DNA from: Prorocentrum cordatum
Taxonomy: Eukaryota; Sar; Dinophyceae; Prorocentrales; Prorocentraceae
Length of the DNA stretch: 64,000 nt
Assembly (NCBI GenBank): GCA_963575745.1
Contig: CAUYUJ010015709.1
Span: forward strand, 117,702 to 181,701
Reading direction: 5' to 3'
Below, piece by piece: positions 28,618 through 39,548 of the stretch. Under the pieces are notes generated by a model that had not been told where the DNA came from, searched no databases, and was given only the letters and a program-made list of their open reading frames with translations. Within the stretch, counting starts at the first letter, position 1. Each line of letters starts with the position of its first letter. A program made the translations under genes and the position numbers.

Positions 28618-29751
28618 GGTAAGGGATGGGTGGGAGGGGTAGGACGTCAGATATGACGCGAGCGCACCTAGCTTGCCCCCCTCCCCCTCCCCCCTTCACC
28701 CTCCACAATTACACAATATGAATACTACTCTCCCACTTCCCCTGATGGCGTCCGGAAGATGTTCGGCACCCCCCCGCGTACTGTTTTTTTACACACAGGA
28801 TTCCCCGGAGTTGGGTTTTCGCTTGTGTTTTTTTCTAAAATGCTGCTCTCGCTGAGGCGCTGGCCTAATTTTCGGGCTCCCGCTCCTTCCGAATCGTGTT
28901 CCCGCTGCAGCGCTGGCCTCATTTCCGCGCTCCCGCTCGTTCCGAATCGTGCTCCCGCTGCAGCGCTGGCCCAATTTCTGCGCCTCTCGTTGTTCCAAAA
29001 CGTGCTCCCGCTGCAGCGCCGACGTTTTCGATCCTTTTTAAGAAGCCCCAAATCTAGAAAATGATCCCCGGCAAAAACATTGGAGGTGATTACACATCCG
29101 GTGTCGATTCGTTGATTTTTGGGGCCGCAGAAAGCCCCCCCCCTTTTGGGCGGCGTCCTTTTCCGCACAGGATTCCCGGGAGTTTGGTTTTCATCTATGT
29201 TTTTTGAAAATCCGAGTCTTTCCGGTCCTTCAGAATGTTGCTCCCGCTGCAGCGTTCGTCCTATTTTCCGCGCCGCTGGTCGTTCCAAATCGTGCTGCCG
29301 CTGCAGTGCAACGGTCCCCGGCCCCATGCTATGATATGCTCCGCTCCAGTGGCGTTCTTCGGCTCTTCAACAATGGTGCTCCCGCTGCAGCGTTGGTCCC
29401 ATGTCTGCGCCTCTGCTCATTCCAAATCGTGCTGCCGTATTGTTTTCTTGGCACTACGGCACTCTTCGGCTCTTCAACATGTCGCTCCCGCTGCAGCGTC
29501 GGTCCCATTTCTGCGCCTCTGGTCGTTCCAGATCGTGCTGCCGCTGCAGCGCATGCGTCCCGCGTCCGCGATTGGCAATTTCTACCTCTACCATTACTCA
29601 ATATGAATGCACCTGCATCGTCGTCTGCGTCTTTGTCGCGATTGGCAATTTCTACCTCTACCATTACTCAATATGAATGCACTTGCACAACTCTGACATC
29701 GGACCCACTCTACCATTACCCAATATGAATGCTACTCTCCTTTCACCCCTG

Positions 29752-29825
29752 CAGAAATTTGAGATCCGGGTGGGGGACGCGCGTAACGGCAGCGGGCAGC
29801 TGGCGCGGGTGCCGCTCCGGCGCGG
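29752..29825 (+). other. Possible small exon
   Basis: After CTGCAG at 29750 the sequence reads KFEIRVGDARNGSGQLARVP before running into a GTC microsatellite. A further short segment at about 29990-30016, between AG|GTAACAG and GGTGAGAG, could be a following exon. These are candidates for a long-intron gene; family not recognised. Confidence 0.3.
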
Positions 29826-29957
29826 TCGCGTCGTCGTCGTCGTCGTCTTCGTCGCCGGTCGTCCTCATCGTCGTCGTCGTCGTCGTCGCCGCCGTCGTCG
29901 TCGTCGTCGTGGTTGTCGTCGTCGTCGTCTTCGTCGTCGTCGTCTTCGTTTTCATCG
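29826..29957. repeat. (GTC)n microsatellite
   Basis: Nearly continuous GTC/GCC triplets. Antisense poly-Thr and sense poly-Val frames are artefacts. Confidence 0.85.
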
Positions 29958-30029
29958 CGCCGTCGTCCTCCTCCTTTCCCTCTTAGGTAACAGGGTCAGA
30001 TGCGAAGCCCGATTCGGTGAGAGGACAAT

Positions 30030-30417
30030 GAAGTAGCTCAATGGGAAGGGATGGGAGGGAGGGGTAGGATGTCAGATGTTGACGCGAGCGCACCTAGCTT
30101 GCCCCTTCCCCCTCCCCCGTCCCCCCTCCCCTTCGCCGCTCTCCCCACTCATGAACGTGCGCCACCCTCCCCGCTCCCCGCCACTCTCCCCGCTCCTCCC
30201 TACTTCTCCACTCGCCACCCTCCCGACTCCTCGCCGCTCGCCCCATTTTTCCCACACGTCCAGTCTTAAATCCGGCCTGTCCCTCTGCAGGAGGAGCATT
30301 CAAAAATAGTCAAACAATAGTCTGGGGACGACTTCTCGACTATTAGTTACCGCTTTGGGGGGTATTTTTTGCTTCCCAAATCCGCCTCTGGGAGGACATG
30401 CCCGACCTTTGTCCATT
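30030..30417. other. C-rich intergenic DNA with a copy of the 28620 segment
   Basis: GGGTAGGATGTCAGAT...GACGCGAGCGCACCTAGCTTGCCCC at about 30060 repeats 28637-28680. The remainder is a CTCC-rich pyrimidine stretch with no gene. Confidence 0.5.
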
Positions 30418-30954
30418 CCTCCTCGCCACTCCCCCCGCTCCTCCTCGCCACTCCCCCCTCCTCCCCTCCTACTCCTCCTCCTCCTCCTCCTTCTCCTGCT
30501 CCCTTCTACCGCTTCTCCTCCTCCTCTCCTCCTCCTCCGACTCCGCCTCCTCCTCCTCATCCTCCTCCTCCTCCTCTCCCTCCTCCTCCTCCTCCTCCTT
30601 CTCCTCCTCCTCCCTTCCTCCTCCTCCTCCTCCCCTCCTCCGCCTCCTCCTCCTCCTCCCCTCCGCCTCTCCTCACCCTCCGCTTCTCTCCTCTCCTCCC
30701 TCCCCTCCTCCTCCTCCTCCTCCTCCTCCTCCTCCTCCTCCTCCTCCTTACCCTCCTCCTCCTCCTCCTCCTCCCTCCTCCTCCTCCTTCCTCCTCACTC
30801 CTCCTCCTCTCCTCCTCTCCTCCTCCTCCTCGCTCCTCCTGCCTCCTCCTCCTCCATCCTCCTCCTCCTCTGACTCCTCCTCCTCTTCCTCCTCCTCCTC
30901 CTCCTCTTCCTTCCTCCTCTCCTACTCCTCCTCCTCCTCCTCCTCTCCTCCTCC

Positions 30955-30989
<35 letters not shown>

Positions 30990-31033
30990 CTCCTCCTCCT
31001 CCTCCCTCCTCCTCCTCCTCCTTCTCCTCCTCC

Positions 31034-31067
<34 letters not shown>

Positions 31068-31069
31068 TT
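30418..31069. repeat. (TCC)n microsatellite, left arm (~650 bp)
   Basis: Almost pure CTC/TCC triplets with occasional interruptions. It ends exactly at the spliced leader that begins the LINE. A second TCC array follows the LINE at 37420, which suggests insertion into one microsatellite. Confidence 0.9.
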
Positions 31070-31091
31070 TCCGTAGCCATTCTGGCTCAAG
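31070..31091 (+). promoter_or_regulatory. Relict dinoflagellate spliced-leader sequence
   Basis: Reads TCCGTAGCCATTCTGG then CTCAAG. It matches the 22-nt dinoflagellate spliced leader (DCCGTAGCCATTTTGGCTCAAG) at 21 of 22 positions, with one T to C change. A genomic SL at a retroelement's 5' end means that a trans-spliced mRNA was reverse-transcribed back into DNA. Confidence 0.92.
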
Positions 31092-31246
31092 ATGTCTGCA
31101 CGAGAGGGCTTCCGCGCCCTCGTGCCAAAGTGGGATTGCTCTGTTTCCCGAGCAAGTCAAGGCAGTTTTGCCTGGCGCCGCCCGACGCGTGCGTTTCTCT
31201 TGGCCTTGTGGCTGGCCTCGTTGTTCTCCCGAGCAGGCGAGGGACC

Positions 31247-32340
31247 ATGGCGCCTGGGGGCCGCGGCGGTGGCGAGGCCAAGCCCGACTGGTACTGCCGC
31301 TTCTGCAAGTACGAGCGTGGGCCCAAGGTCGGGATGCCCTGCATCACATTCGGCACCAAGCAGCTCTGCCAAGGACCGCACCTTCCTGGGCCACGTCCGC
31401 GGGGAGGAGGGGCTGCGCCGCGGCCACAGCGGCACCGCGGGTGGTGGTGGCGGCGCAGGGGCCGCTGGGCAGCACCTGGCCAGGCAGAGGGAGCTCACCA
31501 GGCTGCGTGAGGAGCTCAAGACTCTGCGGGCGGAGGGCAAGAAGGGCCCCGTGGCGGAGGCACCCAGTGGCGCCGACGCTGAGGAGGGCTCCGATGGGGG
31601 CGACGAGCAGCGCAAACTTGAACATCTTGATGGCCAGCTACGTGCACTGCGCGGCATCTCCGACCTAGGGAAGGACATTCTCGACACGATCGAGCGGATG
31701 GCGGCCCAGCGGCAGGCAATTGGCAGAGCAGGTGCGTGCCAAGAAGCCCGTTGTGGCGCAGCTGCTCACTCTCCAGAAGAAGCTCAAGTCCGAGCAGGAC
31801 GCCATCGGCAGGCAGGACGCGGCTGTGGCCAAGGCGCAGGAGGCTGTCACCGCGGCGCAGGCTGCGCTGGAGGCCGAACGCGAGAAGGGCACGAAGCTGC
31901 GCGCCGACGCTGCTGAGCTGGAGGAGCAGGTGCGGGCGCTCAGCGCCCAGGTGCCCAAGCCTCCCGAGGCGAAGGAGTCCGTGGGGGCCCCAGGCGTGGC
32001 GCCGAACCTCGATGGCTTGGCCGACCTGCTCAAGGAGCTTGGGGCGTCGGGTGAGGTTGCCGAGAAGTTCTTGGCCCACCCCAAGATCGCGGCGTCGTTC
32101 GGCCCCAAGGCTCCTGCGGCGCTCGTTCGGCCTGCTGGTGATGGGGGTCCTGGTGATGCTGCGGCGCCGCCGCCCGACGCCAAGAGGCTGCGCATTGCGG
32201 CTGACAAGGCGCCCCTCGAGCAGCTGCGCGACAGCGTCGCGGCCGCTGGAGTCCAGGTCCCCACCGAGGAGGCGGAAATCAGGGCCAAGGCGCACCAGAT
32301 CGCCGCTGCCGCCAGCGCGTGGGCCTACCGTGCCTACTAG
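31247..32340 (+). pseudogene. LINE ORF1 relic: zinc ribbon plus coiled coil
   Basis: The ATG at 31247 opens MAPGGRGGGEAKPDWYCRFC, a zinc-ribbon-like start (CxxC at the WYCRFC motif). The frame breaks near 31370, resumes as KDRTFLGHVRGEEG in another frame and breaks again near 31712. It then runs as LAEQVRAKKPVVAQLL to a TAG at 32338-32340. The middle is a long Ala/Glu/Lys/Arg-rich coiled coil, and the end is an Ala-rich helix. This is the usual make-up of a LINE RNA-binding ORF1 protein. Two frameshifts make this copy non-coding as it stands. Confidence 0.65.
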
Positions 32341-32449
32341 GCGCCGGGGGCTGTGGCTTTGGCTGTTTTGGATTTCCATGCTCAGTAGGATGACGGGTGT
32401 TTCAGGTAATGACAAGTGCGGTGGCAGTTCGGATACTGCCAAGGGTGTG

Positions 32450-35400
32450 TAAACCACGGTCAACGTTTCATGTGCGCGAGGGCTGACCGAGTACCTCGCA
32501 GAGGCCCCGAAGGGCGACATTTTCGGCGTGCAGGAGCATCGCGTCTTGGGTGACAAGTTGAGCTCGATGCAGGGCCAGGTGCGGGACTTGGGCTTCCACG
32601 GCCTGTGGGCCCCAGGCGTGGCCACAGGCGGCGGCCCGCTGGACGTCTCGAGCGGCGTCGCGCTCCTTACGCGCAACGTCATCCCCGTGACGGTGCCGCC
32701 CTTCGCGCCCTCCCATGTCCTGGAGGAGGCGCGCGTGTTGGCTGGCCACGTGCACTGGGGTGTGAAGGGCGGCCTCATTGCCGCAGTGGTCTACTTGAGG
32801 CACTCCGTCGGCATGGACGACGACAACTCGGACACGATCCACGAGCTGCAGCGCTACCTCAGGGTGCTCAACGCACGCGGGCTGGACTGGGTTGCCCTGG
32901 GCGACTGGGCATGGAGCTGGAGGAGCTGAAGGGGCCATGGCTCGAGCAGGTACGTGGCGCCCCGATCGCCCCGACTGGGCCGACCTGCTGGCAGACGGTG
33001 GAGGGCTCCTGCTTGGACTACCTCATCGCGGCGCCGAACCTGGAGGCTAGGCGAGGCTTGGGTCGCGACGGATGCGACGCTGCACCCGCGCGTCCCCGCG
33101 CACGTGAACCTGGCCACGGTCGACCGCGAGGCCTTTGTCAGGGTCGCCGTCGAGCCGCGGGGGTTCACCGTGGTGCCGTGGCGGGCGCTGCGCCCTTCCC
33201 TCATGACCGAGGGTGGCGGGCGGCGCTGCAGCAGGTCCTCGCGGCGGAGGAGCCTGGCCTCCCGGCGCAGGCGTGGGGCGCCGTCGTCGGCGCGGCGGAG
33301 GCCGAGCTCTGCAGCCGCTGGTACTTCGTGGGGGCTGAGAGGCGGCAGCACACTGGCAGAGGGGGCGAGCCTGTCTTCAAGCTGGTCCAGCCGACGTGGC
33401 AGCCGCCTCGAAGGCGGAAGCTGTGCGACCCGAAGGTCAGCGCCCACGTGGTGGCGGCGCGGTGGGCTCGGCATTTGGATGCCGCTCGCGCGCGCTTGGT
33501 CAAGTTGCTGGCGTGCGACCAGGATGACTGCGTCGAGCTGGCCGTGGAGCTCATCATCGAGACCCACCGCTACTACGGCAACTTGGCGAAGTCGCACCGC
33601 GTGCTCGGCCAGCTCTCCGAGGACGTCGCGCAGTGGCTCTTGGGCGGCGCGGCCCAGATCAGCAGCTGGACGTGGGCCGCCAAGGTCGAGAAGATCGTGG
33701 CGGAGGCCGAGCGGCTCACCAAGCGCTACAATGGCGAGCGCGAAAAGGAGTGGCGCGCGTGGGCCGCCAAGGGCCTCATGGGCGGGGCTAGTGCTGAACG
33801 CCGTTTCACGAGGCTGCCTCCTGAGGCTGAGGTCCGTGGGGCCACCACGCGAGCCAGCCCGCGCCAGCTGGCTGGCCGCGAGCTCGACGGATGGAAGGAC
33901 GTTTGGACCGTCCACGAGCAGGGCGCCCTGGAGAAGCCTCCCGACTTTGACGACTGGGCCGAGCTCCCGCGGATGAGCGTCGGACACCTCCGACGCGCTG
34001 CGCTTCGTTTCAAGGAGCGCACCGCGGTGGGCCAGACGGGCATTGCCCCGCGGGCCCTCTGGCACCTCAGCGACATTGGCCTCTTCGTGCTGTCGGCGCT
34101 TTTCAGCCAGTGCGAGAGGTTGGGGGCGTGGCCGACTGACAGATTGCACACAGTGCTGGTGCGCCTGCCCAAGGCGAGTGGAGGATGCAGGCTGATTGCC
34201 CCGGTGAACTCCTTCCTCCGTCTGTGGGCGAAGGCGCGTTCGACGATATCGCGTGCCTGGCTCGACCAGGCGGACGTGCCCAATCTCTGGGGCACTGGTG
34301 GAGCTGGCAGGACCTCGACGGCAGCCGCTTTCCACCGCAACCTGGCGGCTGAGATCATGACCATCAATGGCGGGCACAGCGTCACTGTGCTCCTAGATGC
34401 GTGGAAGGCGTTCGACAGCTTGATTGGGGGCAGGCTGCTGGACGAGGCTCGGGCCATGGGGTTTCCACTCCGCCTCATGTGGGCCATCCTCAGGTACCAC
34501 CATCTGCCGAGGCGCCTCAAGGCGTCCGGCTCGACGTCGAAGAGCTTCACGGCGCACCAGGGCATCCTGGCGGGCTGCTCCCACTCGATGGCGGTGCTGG
34601 TGGTGGCGACGGCGCGAGCCTTGCGGCGGCTGGCGGCGCACGACGTTATCCCGCGCACGCTCGCCGACGACACCTCGGTCCAGTGGATCGGCACGGACCT
34701 GCGAGGCGTGCGCGTCCTGTGGCTGGCCGCCAAGCGCTTCAAGCACGAGGTCGAGGACGTTTGCCTCCTGCTGCAGGAGCTCAAGTCGGGCTACGTGGCG
34801 ACGTCGAGGCAGAGCCGCGCTGCAGCGGCGCCGTTTGCCAAGCGGCTCAGGATGGGCTCGCAGCCGCACGTGCGGAACCTGGGCCATGACCTGAACGGGA
34901 CCAAGGCCTGCAGGACGGTCGTCAAGACCAGGCTCAAGAGCGTGAGGCCGCGGCTGAGGCGCGCGGCGAGGCTGCGCCGAGCTGCTGGAGGGCGTGCGGC
35001 GCGCCTGTGGCAGACGGGCCTGCTGCCTGCTGCCGCCCACGGTGCGGCTGTGAGCGGCGTGGCCCCCTTCCGGGCTGGCCGCGCTGCGCTCGGAGGCGGC
35101 CCGACTTGCTGGGGCTAAGGGGCGCGGCGGCAGCAGCGCGCTCTACCTGGCCAGCGAGCGCAACCCGTGGCACGACCCAGTCTACGCGGCGACCGTCGAG
35201 CCGCTCATGCACTACGCCACGGTCGTGTGGCAGCAGGCTGTGTCCATGAGTGCTCTGGAGAAGGCCTGGCGCGTGACGCTGGACAGAGTCGAGGCGGGCA
35301 ATGACAAGCTGACGTGGGCGTCGGCACGCGGGCCGCTCAAGGTGGTCGTCCTGTCGCTCAAGCGGATCGGCTGGGTGATGCTGTCGTCGGTGCTGATCCA

Positions 35401-37235
35401 ACCTGACGCGGGGCCAGTGATTTCGCTCCTGGCCACTTCGCCTCGCTTTGTTTTGCGATCTCCTGCGGCAGGGGATTCAGCGTTGGCAGATGCGCCAGAT
35501 TGCCTCTCACCATGATGCGCCCGCGCCGTTATGGCCGCGAGGCCTGCGGGCTTGTGTGGGCGGGAGGGGGGCGACGGTTACTGGGGCGGGGAGGGCCGGA
35601 GCTCTGCGCAGCCTGTGGTCTGGCTCCCTCTGGCCAAAAGCGAAGTTGTATAGCAGAGGAATGTGCGATGATCAGAAATGTCGAGCGTGCCCGCATGAGG
35701 CCGAGACGCTTGGCCATTGCTTCGTCGAATGCCCAGCGCTTACACAGCGTTTGTTGGATGATGAGGAGGATTGTGGTCTCGATCCCAAGTTGGCCGCAGC
35801 TCGCGACGCCATGTTGGAGCATGGGCCGATTGGAGAGGGCCGCCAGGATGTTGATTCGTTCGCCCTCTCGGTCGGGATCCGTAGGTGGCCCAAGATTGAG
35901 GTGCCGCCGCCTCCTGAGTCGCCTCCATGCTTCTTTTGGGGAGATTGGGAGTCGGATCCCGAACAGTGGAGTGATTGTGTTTTTACCGATGGCTCGGGAT
36001 ACCACAACGAGTATCCTGAGCTCCGTCGGTGTGGATTGTCTGCGGTCATGTTGAATGCCAATGGAGCCCCCGCTCGTGCGCTGCATGGCGGGCTCGCGGG
36101 TGCGCAGCAGACCGTAGGCCGTGCAGAGCGGGTCGCGGGCCTCAAGACCCTTCAGCATATGCCCTCGGTCCAATGCGTTATTTCTGAGTTGTTGGAATTT
36201 GTGCAGGAAGGCAAGCTGTGGGGCCAAGGAGAGAATGACGCCCTCACCGATGCCAGCCGTGCATACCCTGCAGTGTGGCGCCAGCTCGTGGCGCTGCCTG
36301 CCTTTGCATGGATTCCGTCCCACAGGACCGAGGATGAGGTTCTCTTCCCCGCTCCTGAGGACCCTCCGCCTCCCCCCTACCTCTGGGTCGGGGGCAACAG
36401 CTGGGCCGATTTTTTCGCTAAGCTGGGAGCTCTCTCGGTTAAGCTCCCAGAGGCCCACGCTAGGTTATATAAGGAGTCGCTGTCAGGGGCTGCCCAGTAT
36501 GCCAAGTACTTGTCTTGGGCGGTCCAGAGAAGCTGTCAGCTCGAGCTGTGGTCCGAGAAGGCCGTTCTGACGCCCGCCCCGATCAGGCCTCCCAAGTCTG
36601 TCGGAGCTGGAGTGGTTTTGCTGATACATGAGCACGACCTCGTCGAGATTCGGGGGAGGCTCATGTGCAGAAGATGCCGCCGCACTGCGAAGACCGCCGG
36701 GGCTCTCAGGCAGTTGACAGGAGGCACTGATCGACGGTGTGTGCCTTCTGCGATTTCCCGAATGCAGGCGAATCTGATCGAGGCTGCCGCCAGCGCCGCT
36801 GCGAGGCCGCCGACGGCCCGTTGGGGTCATGTGGGGGGGCTGCCTGGTGGCCTTGTGGGTGCCCGTGGGGATGGGGCCTCGGCTGGGTCGGTTCCTGCTG
36901 CCGCTGGGCTGGGGTCGGCTGCGGCTAGTTGCTCGGCTGGGGCGCTCTGGGGGGGGGCCTGTGCCTGCCCGCGAGGGCGGGGCTGGGGCTTCCGTGGTGG
37001 CTGGGCCTGGGGGCTCGGCGTCTTCGGCCTCTGCGGGGGCCGTGCGGGAGGGGCCTGCGCCTGCCTGCGAGGGCGAGGCTGGGGCTCCCGTTGGGGGTGC
37101 CGCGGGCTCTGGGGAGCCCGCGGTGGCGGAGAGGCGTCGCGCGCCTGGGGGACACGACGTCACCGCCACGGGTACGGTCGTCTGGCGTCGGCGGTGCGGG
37201 GCCTATGGGTCCGTCAGGGTGGGGGCGGCCTTTAG
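32450..37235 (+). pseudogene. LINE ORF2 relic: endonuclease, reverse transcriptase, RNase H
   Basis: The endonuclease part (32450-33020) has VQEH, SGVALLTRN, ALGDW and a displaced CLDYLI motif; the frame changes near 32910, 33050 and 33205. The RT core (33800-35030) is in one frame, with VLLDAWKAFDS (first Asp at 34396), a HQGILAGCSHSM region and LADDTS (34666-34671). The frame shifts again near 35060 and 35440. A CRACPHEAETLGHCFVEC zinc-like motif (~35685) precedes RNase H, with FTDGSG (Asp at 35988), an AERVAGL helix, WIPSH and GNSWADFFA. A C-terminal HDLVEIRGRLMCRRC motif (~36640) resembles the tail of other dinoflagellate LINEs. Confidence 0.8.
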
Positions 37236-37419
37236 CCCCCCTTGTCCTGACCCCAAAGACTTGCCCAAGAGCAGGAGGTCAGTCCTCAGTGCTCTCTTGA
37301 GGGGCAAGCACCCCAAGACTGGGAAGTCACTCACTGGGTGACTGACGGTTTGGGTGTTTCAATTTCCCTCTTAGGAGTGGTGTCTGTGAGCAGACGCTTC
37401 CCCTTTAGTGCTTCCCTGC

Positions 37420-37978
37420 TTCCCTCTTCCTCCTCCTCCTCCTCCTCCTCCTCCTCCTCCTCCTCCTCCTCCTCCTCCTCCTCCTCTCCTCCTCACCCTC
37501 CTCCTCTCCTTCTCCTCCTCCTCCTTTTCCTCCTCCTCGTCCTCCTCCGCCTCCTCCTTGCTACTTCTCCCTGCTCGGCCAGCGGCGCCGCCCTGCTCAA
37601 AGTCCTCGGCCGCCCCAGGGCCACCAAGAAAGACGCCCAGACCAAGTTCGACCCTCCTCCTCGTCGTTCCCCTCCTCGTCGTCGTTCTCCTCGTCTTTCT
37701 CTTCCTCCTCCTCCTCCTCCTTCTCCTCCTCCTCCTCCTCCTCCTCGTGTTCTCCTCCTCTTCCTCCTCGTCTCCTCTCTCCCCTCCTCCTCCTCCCCCC
37801 TCCTCCTCCTCATCCCCCTCCTCGTGCTCCTACCTCCTCCTCCTCGTCCTCCTCCTCCTCGTTATCCTTGTTCCTCCTCCTCCTCCTCCTCCTCCTCCTC
37901 GTCGTTCTCCTCCTCCTCCTCCTCCTCCTCCTCCTCCTCCTCGTTCTCCTCCTCGTCGTCTCCTCCTCTTCCTCGTCT
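37420..37978. repeat. (TCC)n microsatellite, right arm
   Basis: CTC/TCC triplets with CGT and CTT interruptions, plus a unique ~100-bp island at 37575-37660 (GGCCAGCGGCGCCGCCCTGC...). With 30418-31069 it brackets the LINE. Confidence 0.85.
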
Positions 37979-38025
37979 GGTCTGGGGATGTCCAGAGTGC
38001 GCTGGGCAGCCTCAGCGAGGTTCAG

Positions 38026-38110
38026 ATGGCCGCACTACTCCGGCAACATGTGGTGGGCGCGGTGCGACTACATCAAGTCGCTTCCCAGGCGGGACGGGAA
38101 GCAGAGGAGC
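38026..38110 (+). other. Possible exon of a glycosyltransferase-like protein
   Basis: After GGTTCAG (38019-38025), one frame reads WPHYSGNMWWARCDYIKSLP and then RRDGK. I recognise HxSGNFWWAxxxYIxxLP as a motif of a family of glycosyltransferase-like proteins; this recollection is not checked. The AG immediately before could be a splice acceptor, with the TCC array as the intron end. No neighbouring exon is identified. It may also be a gene relic. Confidence 0.4.
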
Positions 38111-38907
38111 AGGGGGGGACGTTCGAGATGCAGTGGCCGAGGTCGCAGGACGGATGTTTTGTAGGGCGCTCTGGCCCTTTCCTGGCGTATGCCGGCGTCC
38201 AGAGGCCCACGGAGACGTCCAGGACCTCTCCGAATCTCCGGGGAGCGCCAGAGACAGCTGAAGACCGCCCGCGGGGCAACAACAATAGTCGGAGGTGGTC
38301 AGAGCTTTTGTGGGCCCCGGAAGCGGCAGGGCCGTTTTTTCACCGTTTCCGAAACAATGTCCCTTCAAAATGGAAACGGCAAAAAAACGGCGACCGGAAA
38401 CGGCAACAAAAACGGCTCCGGGATCGGAGCCGGAGCCGGAGCCGGAACCGGTCAAAAAACGGCGACGGAACCGGCAAACAAACGGCGTCGGAACTGGCAA
38501 AAAAAACGGCAAAACGGAACCGGTAAAAAACGGGCCTGTTGTTTCCAGGGCCCACTAAGGTCAGAGCCCCCATCCTGACACGTCGAGTTGTGAATTGTCC
38601 GTTTTCGGTTCTCGAGAGGGCGCCGCGGCCGTCGTTTTCCAGGCTTGCGCCCGCCAGATTTGGGCCCAAGGTCGTCTTCATTAAACCTCGTTTTGCTAAA
38701 AGGGGGGTATGTCCATCCCCGAAATAGGAGGAGCACGAGGCCAGGCGGATGAAATCGCACGCGGAGGGTTCGAAGGCTTGAGGGTAATTAGAAGGGGGGT
38801 GGTCCCGTGGGGGTCGGAGGAGGTTCCCAGCAGGAGAGGCCCAGTGGGAGGTATGGGGGGAGACCCAGCGCTGGGACGGCAGTCCGAGGAGCACTGGGGC
38901 AGGAACG
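38111..38907. other. No gene seen; CGGAA/CGGCAA-rich simple-sequence patch
   Basis: 38330-38530 consists of degenerate AACGGCAAAAAACGGCGACCGGAA repeats. The rest has only short open frames without domains. Confidence 0.5.
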
Positions 38908-39078
38908 TTCAGGAGGGGAAACAACACACACACAGACACAATGAATCGTCGATTCCCCAGAAAAGATGGGCAGTGGCGGGGAAGACATGAACCAGAAAAT
39001 ATGGGAAAATGTAGGGAATCCTTTCCTTTGTGTGTATTTATTTGCGTGTCCCAGGGCCCCTTCGAATCTGTGGAGCCC
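38908..39078. repeat. Dispersed repeat, copy B (partner at 27395-27575)
   Basis: Same ordered motifs as copy A, ending at CCCAGGGCCCCTTCGAAT. It lies 100 bp outside the left end of the 17.9-kb element. Confidence 0.75.
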
Positions 39079-39178
39079 GTGCAGGCCGTCCTTTTTGACT
39101 GGGCGCCTTGCTGCACGCCTTGCGTCGCCTCCTTGGCCGCGCGCCCCATCGCGCAGCTGCCCAGACTTCCTCCTGTTT

Positions 39179-39207
39179 AAGGCTTCAAGATCTTAGGCGT
39201 ACTTACG
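39179..39207 (+). repeat. Left terminal inverted repeat
   Basis: AAGGCTTCAAGATCTTA followed by GGCGTACTTACG. It pairs with 57080-57108, with two mismatches in 29 bp. Confidence 0.85.
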
Positions 39208-39226
39208 AGCTACCTACAGCTGGGTG

Positions 39227-39470
39227 TAAGTTACTTCTGTTCTGTGTTAAGTAATAGTATATGTTGAGTATGTTCCCTAATTAAGGGCATTGTTTTTAAG
39301 TGCTCCTCTTGCGGAACCAAGTCACTTGCGCTACTTCTAATTATTTTCCATCCATCGCCGAGCGGGGTAAGTTACATATAAGTGCTTGTTGTAAGTTACT
39401 TAACACATTTTAGGCACCATCACTTAGTATTACCTATTATATTTACTTATAATTAACTTGTGTAAGTTAC
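39227..39470 (+). repeat. Left subterminal TAAGTTACTT motifs
   Basis: Exact copies at 39227 and 39392, with shorter forms TAAGTTACA (39367) and TAAGTTACC (39463), in an AT-rich stretch unlike the surroundings. Orientation is opposite to the right-end copies, as expected for symmetric binding sites. Confidence 0.7.
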
Positions 39471-39548
39471 CTCCTTCCCTCCCTCCCTCCCCCTCCCTCC
39501 CTCCCCCTCCGCGCCGCGCGCGCGCAAAAGGAGAGAATTGGGGGAGGT

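Larger units (their letters stand above)
28095..29560. repeat. Duplicated segments and ~60-bp degenerate tandem repeats
   Basis: A block with CAATATGAATACTACTCTCC, CCCCTGATGGCGT, ACAGGATTCCC and TTGGGTTTTCGCTT occurs at about 28095 and 28700, with part again at about 29165. Each is followed by units of about 60 bp with the core GTGCTCCCGCTGCAGCG and GCGCTCCCGCTCGTTCC (28230-28380, 28840-29020, 29230-29560). A further CCATTACTCAATATGAATGC motif recurs at 29597, 29661 and 29717. Confidence 0.75.
31070..37415 (+). mobile_element. Decayed LINE (APE endonuclease, RT, RNase H) starting with a spliced leader
   Basis: The left end is the dinoflagellate spliced leader. It is followed by a short 5' UTR, an ORF1 relic with zinc ribbon and coiled coil, an ORF2 relic with endonuclease, RT and RNase H, and a short 3' tail ending at the right TCC array. 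The coding region is broken by at least six frame changes, so this copy is probably dead (or the assembly has indels). The order EN-RT-RNase H is that of I- or Tad-like LINE clades. Confidence 0.85.

Noticed and set aside
30355-31510. Poly-Ser/Pro/Leu ORFs through the TCC array into the LINE
   Set aside because: Microsatellite translation; only the part after the ATG at 31247 corresponds to the LINE ORF1.
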